Assembly (NCBI RefSeq): GCF_964340395.1
Contig: NC_135554.1
Span: 25,350,592-25,414,591 of the forward strand
From: Glandiceps talaboti
Taxonomy: Eukaryota; Hemichordata; Enteropneusta; Spengelidae
Length of the DNA stretch: 64,000 nt
Reading direction: 5' to 3'
Below the pieces are notes generated by a model. It was not told where the DNA came from, searched no databases, and saw only the letters and a list, made by a program, of their open reading frames with translations. How positions within the stretch are numbered: the stretch's first letter is position 1; the number at the start of each line of letters is the position of its first letter. Of this stretch, positions 56,469 through 64,000 are shown one piece after another. Position numbers and translations under genes: made by a program.

Positions 56469-59329
56469 ATGCAGTGTTCCATGAATCCAGATATGTTTAG
56501 TTTATTATTTCACTGCAACCAACGGGTAATTGCCTTTTTTACGCTGTCACTGACTTTATTGAATTGCACCAAGGTAATACAAAGTGCCAGTAAGTAAACG
56601 ACATGTTATTAACACTCTACAACAAATTAGACATTTCTGTCCACACTTCCATAACTTTAATGTTTCATAAATGCATGTGATCGGACGACAACCTGGTCAA
56701 CTGACCTTGTTTGGAGGTTATGGCAGGGAGAATGAGACGCCTTTAGTGATTGGATACAATATACAATAACCTTTTACGAAACACCCGAAGCGACAACCAT
56801 TCAGAAATGCTCTAACATATTGCCAACTTTGTACTAATGAGCCATAAATTGTTGTTGTTTACTGGAGATTTGCATTGTTTAGTACTTATCAAATGATATG
56901 ATATATGTCTACTGGTGTGAATCTAAGTAAGCAACAATTCTTTTTAGATAAACTGTCATTTTATCGACACTGCACGTCGCAACGACTATACAAGATGGCA
57001 CCAGATCTTATCATCTGTACTGATGCTCTAAAAGATAGTCAGAAAGGCGTCAATAGTCAGAAACTAAATCAAGGTGATAAAACTGACACATTGGCATCAT
57101 GTAACCATAACAACGACAATACTAACGACAGCTACAAAACAAAAGCAACTACCGCAATAATATCAACAGCAGTAAATTAGGAGAGTCTTCATTTTACAGT
57201 ACGATCAATCTTATAATTTTTTTCTGCATCGTCATGATCGTCGTAAAAGCCCAGGCCTATTTAGTGCGCTCTCCAAAACAAAATATATTATTTTTCATTA
57301 CGTCATTGGGAAAAATATGCTCTGGCCAGCAAGAACGATTTTTGACATTTCTTTAATCTCCGCACAGTTTATATGGATGAAAGATGTAACCAAACTGAGA
57401 CATCTCACGGCGGACAAGTACTGTCACAAAAAGACGAATATTATCAAAATGATATGGACTGTTGGCTTATACTCGAATCAAGGACTGCTTACGCCAGCCA
57501 ACGAATAGACATCAATGTAAGTCATTCAACACTAAATATATTACACCATTATATTGATGGTGCAAATCTAGAGATCTGATTGGTCAGGATACGAGCATAA
57601 CCTCGGTAAAATCGTGATAAAATACAGTTGGCATGTTTCCAAGTGGCCCTGAATGAGAATAGTATACTGCATTTGACTGTCATAATATTTGTTCAGTGTA
57701 ACGATGGTTCCTCTGTCCCCAGTCTCCGTGAATATGACCAGAACGGCCCTTCAAGTATATGTTTTGTTATTCACATATTGTAGACTGACCAATTTGTCTT
57801 ACTTATTCAGTTTGAATGGGTAAATCTTGAAGATTACAATGATACCTGCATTGACTACCTAGAAATATATGACGGCACAGTTGACGACGATATGCCAAAT
57901 AAAGACCCTATGGACACAATATGTGGTAACCAAACATCACCATTCAGTGGTCCAATTTCAAGAGAAATGTCAGTTACACTGAGATTGTATACAAACTCTG
58001 AAAACGTTGGTAGAGGATTCGACTTAATATTTACTTCGTATCATACAGGTAAGCATGATGAACATCTGATAAATAAAATATGATAGGCTTGGTGGTTTTA
58101 CGACAATGGTAGGGGATGATATGATATATGAAGTGTCTACTTTTCGGAGTAGTGTGTAAAGGACGATACGTTACATGGAATCTATTGAAAATGATTGAAA
58201 ACCAACCAAATGAAACCAGAGCAAACGAAATATGCGTGAGTACATGAAAATACCATGAACACATGAATAACTGCTTGTATCTATAGGTCTACATGTAAAT
58301 ACAGACGGGTCTGTACACAGTGTAGACTAAACTATGCTATCTTTCTGTATTATACATAAAACTAGTCTAGTTCTAAACTGGTACAATATTACGTATTAAA
58401 AAAAAAAAAACTTCCTTACTTTTACCAGTCTAGTCAAGGCAGTTACAAAAGGTGTTAAATTGTGGTGCTCCCCTGTAGTGAGCAAATAGCGAAGAGCACA
58501 TGTCAGTAGTAATCCATCACAAACTGTCAGGCTGTCGTCATCGGACTGCACTGATATGCAAATGTCCAACCAAACATCCAAAATATGTGCTCGAATAACT
58601 GCCTTGACTAGACTGGTAAAGTAATGAAGTTTTTAATATGTATAAATACTGAACCAGTTTAGAACTAGACTCACGTAATACAGATATTAGAAACATGGTA
58701 GCATATTTTATACAGACCCGTCCCTATATAAATGTATAGATTAATAAATGAAAGCTATAATTATTCATATTATAGTACATGTATTTGTAATAAGGCATAT
58801 TTCGTTATTTGTTTGTTTGTTTATGTAGGGGGGGGGGGCTGGCACACGGTTCCTGGGTTCCGTGTGGTTATACTATAAACTGTCTATTTTGCAGATACCT
58901 GTTTAGGAGACGATGTGTTTTTCTGCGAAAATAGGCGTTGTATTGACATATCACTGGAATGCGATGGCTTTAACAATTGTGGTGATAATAGCGATGAGTT
59001 GAACTGTGACCAGCCTAGCAGTAAGTTACTTTAATTTGTGTGAATTACTTCACCAGTCTTAAAGTAAATGGTCAAATCTACCCATTTTATACAAATTGAA
59101 AAGATCGTGTGTAAAACAAGTCCAAACACAGAAATTGGTGGCACTGCGATGATGTGAGCGACGCGAAACACTTTGACTGTAGACACACGTTTCCATTGCT
59201 TGACGTAGAGAAAGCTATCAGAGCCATACACCATATTCTTTGTACTCATTATCAAGTCTCGAAGGTGATTATCATTCGATATCAACATATTTTTTCACTT
59301 TTTTATTTCCTCTATTCACTTTTGCTTTT

Positions 59330-59428
<99 letters not shown>

Positions 59429-59576
59429 GCTTGTCTGTCTGTCTGTCTATCTGTTTATTTTATCTACAGGTAGTGTCGCCGTCGGAGCTGTTATCATCTT
59501 CGTAATGTTATTGGTTATATGCGTTGCAGCTGCATTACTTGGCATCTTAGTGTTTGTTCTAAAATATCGACGATAA
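56469..59576 (+). CDS. Signal-CUB-LDLa-transmembrane protein
   Basis: Five exons: 56469-56589, 57368-57516, 57811-58048, 58895-59020 and 59470-59576 (stop). They give 246 aa with matching phases. Exon 1 ([20 protein letters not shown]..., then [13 protein letters not shown]) supplies a signal peptide. Exons 2-3 form a CUB domain (residues about 47-169) with four Cys ([24 protein letters not shown]) and the closing [12 protein letters not shown]. Exon 4 is one LDL-receptor class A module with six Cys and the calcium-site end [16 protein letters not shown]. Exon 5 is a transmembrane helix ([20 protein letters not shown]...) followed by the very short tail KYRR. This looks like a small type I surface protein that binds ligands through CUB/LDLa, as in neuropilin/tolloid-like or LRP-like co-receptors, but without a signalling tail. 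Ligand unknown. The start could be Met1 (56469) or Met5 (56481). Confidence 0.88.
57535..57650 (+). mobile_element. Partial copy of the 381-613 TIR element
   Basis: The blocks TATATTGATGG, TGCAAATC, GAGATCTGATTGGTC and CAGTTGGCATG occur in the same order as the reversed right half of the 381-613 element. It lies in intron 2 of the CUB/LDLa gene. The second end was not found. Confidence 0.7.
58304..58724. mobile_element. Foldback TIR element with long (about 130-bp) arms
   Basis: The left arm runs GACGGGTCTGTA, then GTCTAGTTCTAAACTGG, TACCAGTCTAGTCAAGGCAG. The right arm, reversed, reads the same blocks in the same order. The arms are imperfect and are separated by about 150 bp of unique, non-coding DNA. 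It lies in intron 3 of the CUB/LDLa gene. Confidence 0.88.
59328..59450. repeat. (GTCT)n microsatellite abutting a splice acceptor
   Basis: About 30 GTCT units end about 20 bp before the acceptor of the transmembrane exon at 59,470. The repeat therefore supplies most of the pyrimidine tract of this intron. Confidence 0.96.
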
Positions 59577-59764
59577 AAGATGAATTCATGATAAGATATT
59601 GACTCCATCCTCTGTCTTTGATGGTTTCAGACGTTGACTGTATGTATAGCTTTGCATAACCAGAGCTGGATTACCCTTCCGACACAAGGTATTTTAATGC
59701 TATACCTAAATGTTGAAGACTGACAAAAACCATTCTTGCCTATGAAGTAGTGAGATACAATACT

Positions 59765-59770
59765 AATAAA
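59765..59770 (+). terminator. Polyadenylation signal AATAAA of the CUB/LDLa gene
   Basis: The first AATAAA downstream, 189 nt after the stop codon. Confidence 0.45.
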
Positions 59771-59779
59771 TTGCCTAGG

Positions 59780-61860
59780 TGACATTGAAAGAAAATTAAC
59801 TTCATGGAAACATTCGGGTTTAAGATTTCGTATAACTGAGCATTCCTCTATCTTTTGGTTCCAAGGACTCGAATACATTTTTCGAGATAAAAGTTTTATA
59901 TAATGCACAATATTAAATTCGTTTTGATGACCGAAATCTCGTTATAATGTACATTAGTATTAATTTCATAAAAAATTACAAGGAAAATGTTGTATAATAT
60001 CCGATGTAAACTGGTCGACGGTTCAATATACATAGTTATTACATGTACGTGTAATTGATATTTTTGCTGTGCTCTGGCTACATTTAAGGCGATATTTACA
60101 TTGTTCCATTTACATAGGATTCTATAGGACAAATGCTGCTGACGAAATACAAGTTGTAGTATTATATATTTAATTAACACGAGTCCTGTGTTAAAAGTAC
60201 AGAACAGGCTTTGACCAAAGACAACATTGAAATGAACTTGCCAATGAGTACGATTTGTACTCTTTGCAATATTTGATATTAATAACCAATGATTATATAG
60301 TAAATAAAGTTGAGAAAATATCGCATGCATTTGTTTAAATACCTCTTGTCTCTACTTTCACTTGGCCGTCACATATGCCTTCAAATTTCGACCATGGCTT
60401 TCGTCTTTTGTAAATGATCAGAGTTCAATATGTACGGAGAAAATAATGCACTAATAGCCATCGACACATCCAGCATGTATCTAGTCAACATTTTCACGAA
60501 TCCAGTCCCCAAAACGCAACTTGAATTGTTTCAAAAACACAGTGACAGATTTCTTTCCTGTATATTCATACTGTATTCCAACATTAGTAGTTAACAAAGC
60601 TGTACACTCTAAAATGACAGTTAAAAGCCAGTTTCATAACCACTCTATAGCTGTGAGTGTGTTACACTGTCAAAGTCATCTAGCATAATGAGCGTTATCT
60701 TTATATGTTGCAGGCCTTTAATCTCTAAGCTGGTAGAATAAATGCTCATGACAAATTTTCAACATTATACCGGATATATATCTGCTACTTATTTGTATCA
60801 CAACACTAATATAATCTAAAAGTTTGATGACTCAGCATTCATGGACCTTCAAAAGAATCCAACAAAATCTATGTTGATTTTACAGCATCGATATCTTCAA
60901 ACGTTACAGACTGTCAGAGTTTGATTAAGTACGTTTATAAAGTAAATTCAGAGATTTCATTTATTGATGTTTTATTCTTCGTCTTGTAAGAAAACGGCTC
61001 TAGATCGTGGCATATTGATATTACACGTTAAAGGTGATCTTGGAAACACCTGAAATAAATGGAAAATAACGTGCATATTAAATGGTGTACAGAAATAATT
61101 GGAACACCTACATGGATGAATAGTTTCAGTCACAGTCATTACCGTGACTACAATATCGGTGATTAGATAAGGGCCGGTAGCCGGTAAATGCAACCGGCTA
61201 ACTCCGCACGTTATTTCTTGTCGACTATTTTAAATTTCGGGAATTTTTGTTTAAACGGCCTCACCATGGGAAAGGAAAAAACCATCCCACTCTCTTTCCC
61301 ACTATCCTCACTATCACGGTGATACTGTTTCTGCCCATAATCAAGATAGAGGAAACCCTGTTGGTTATAAGTATCTCCGAGTATAGGGGAAATGGGGGGG
61401 GGGGTACCACACAATGGCACACATAAAAATCTGTCCGGGGGGGGGGGCTACGAAAACTCTTGGGTTCATTTCGGGTGAGACATGACATTTTTGAGAGCAC
61501 GAGAGGGGATGCGAAAAAAATTATGACCAAAATATGTTCTTCTCAACCCCCTACCATAAACTCTGCTCGTTCCCTAAAATGCTCTCTTTGTGACTGCAGG
61601 GCATCACCTTCAAATAGTATCTTATAGTCTCTAAAGTAATACTCAGTAAGGAAAGTATTCATAGGCAAGTAAAATGATACTAATCTTATAAGCTTAAGAC
61701 CTTAGTGTTGCGATGGTGATACGTACACAAACATCCAAAATTCACAATGCACCACACAGTATAAGATTAGCTACAACAATAGATAAAACACTCTACCATG
61801 GGAATCATCACCTTATTGTAGTCAACCTCAGAAACTAGTGGTATGAGATTCAACTGAAGA
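59780..61860. other. Intergenic, no gene recognised
   Basis: This lies between two convergent genes. A 144-codon minus-strand frame (59,896-60,330) has no motif and no splice partner. G-runs occur near 61,394 and 61,437. Confidence 0.5.
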
Positions 61861-61863
61861 TCT

Positions 61864-63779
<1,916 letters not shown>

Positions 63780-64000
63780 CTGAAAGACGACAGATCTTAA
63801 AAGTATGACTAATACTGTAACTTTTGGAACACAATGACAAATAAAATAGACATTACAAAGATAATAGTGTCCTCTCACTGAGTAAAAAAGGCTTTGTATA
63901 CAAAAATAGACAAACGAAAAATTGTGAATTAGCTACTGGTCGAAGGTAAAAGTATTGCTTTGTCATGTTGGGTACTGTTTGGAAAAATGACATAGTTCTT

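Noticed and set aside
56905-57180. 91-codon frame upstream of the CUB exon
   Set aside because: It lies inside intron 1 of the CUB/LDLa gene. The in-phase signal-peptide exon at 56,469-56,589 explains the 5' end better.
59896-60330. Minus-strand 144-codon frame
   Set aside because: It has AT-biased composition (Ile, Asn, Tyr) and no motif, and lies just past the CUB/LDLa poly(A) signal. It is most likely a chance frame.
61380-61530. Pro-rich minus-strand frames near 61.4 kb
   Set aside because: The proline runs come from poly(G) tracts on the plus strand.

Overview
This window is animal nuclear DNA. It is AT-rich, dense with microsatellites, and carries spliced genes with ordinary GT-AG introns. 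The gene content fits an invertebrate, probably marine: a polo-like kinase, a CYP4F-type cytochrome P450, a tandem C-type-lectin protein and a CUB/LDLa membrane protein. I cannot name the species. A hemichordate, another invertebrate deuterostome or a lophotrochozoan would all fit. There is no bacterial, CRISPR or rRNA content, and I saw no intact transposase or reverse transcriptase.

Layout. 0.2-0.6 kb: a foldback hairpin beside a small terminal-inverted-repeat (TIR) element. 2.3-3.35 kb (+): an intronless ZIP-family zinc transporter, followed at 3.77-4.13 kb by a decayed duplicate of its promoter and 5' coding region. 6.15-10.8 kb (-): a five-exon secreted protein of unknown family. It has a signal peptide, a furin-type site and a His...Asn-Cys pair like papain-fold (LRAT/PPPDE-type) enzymes. 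10.9-17.3 kb: no gene recognised. 17.4-33.75 kb (-): a 14-exon polo-like kinase (PLK2/3 class, 725 aa) whose exon phases all agree. Its introns hold a 1.28-kb TIR element and a roughly 1-kb CpG-containing minisatellite. 36.0-37.15 kb (+): a weak candidate for the 3' end of an unrecognised gene. 37.2-45.1 kb: no gene recognised. 45.16-53.2 kb (-): a complete nine-exon CYP4F-like P450 (526 aa) with a 29-bp minisatellite in its last intron. 52.3-54.0 kb: two related TIR elements. 56.47-59.58 kb (+): a five-exon signal-CUB-LDLa-TM protein (246 aa). 61.86-63.78 kb (-): a two-domain C-type-lectin protein that runs off the right edge and appears to use one GC-AG intron.

The genes do not form a pathway: they are separate single genes on both strands. 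The most original observations are: the predicted secreted zymogen at 6-11 kb; the recurrent hairpin-plus-TIR composite at 0.2 and 50.7 kb; several unlisted TIR or foldback elements with visible ends; the broken ZIP duplicate; and a sharp plus-strand TATA promoter inside the kinase's first intron. All exon models were built by hand from splice signals and reading-frame phase. No database search was possible.
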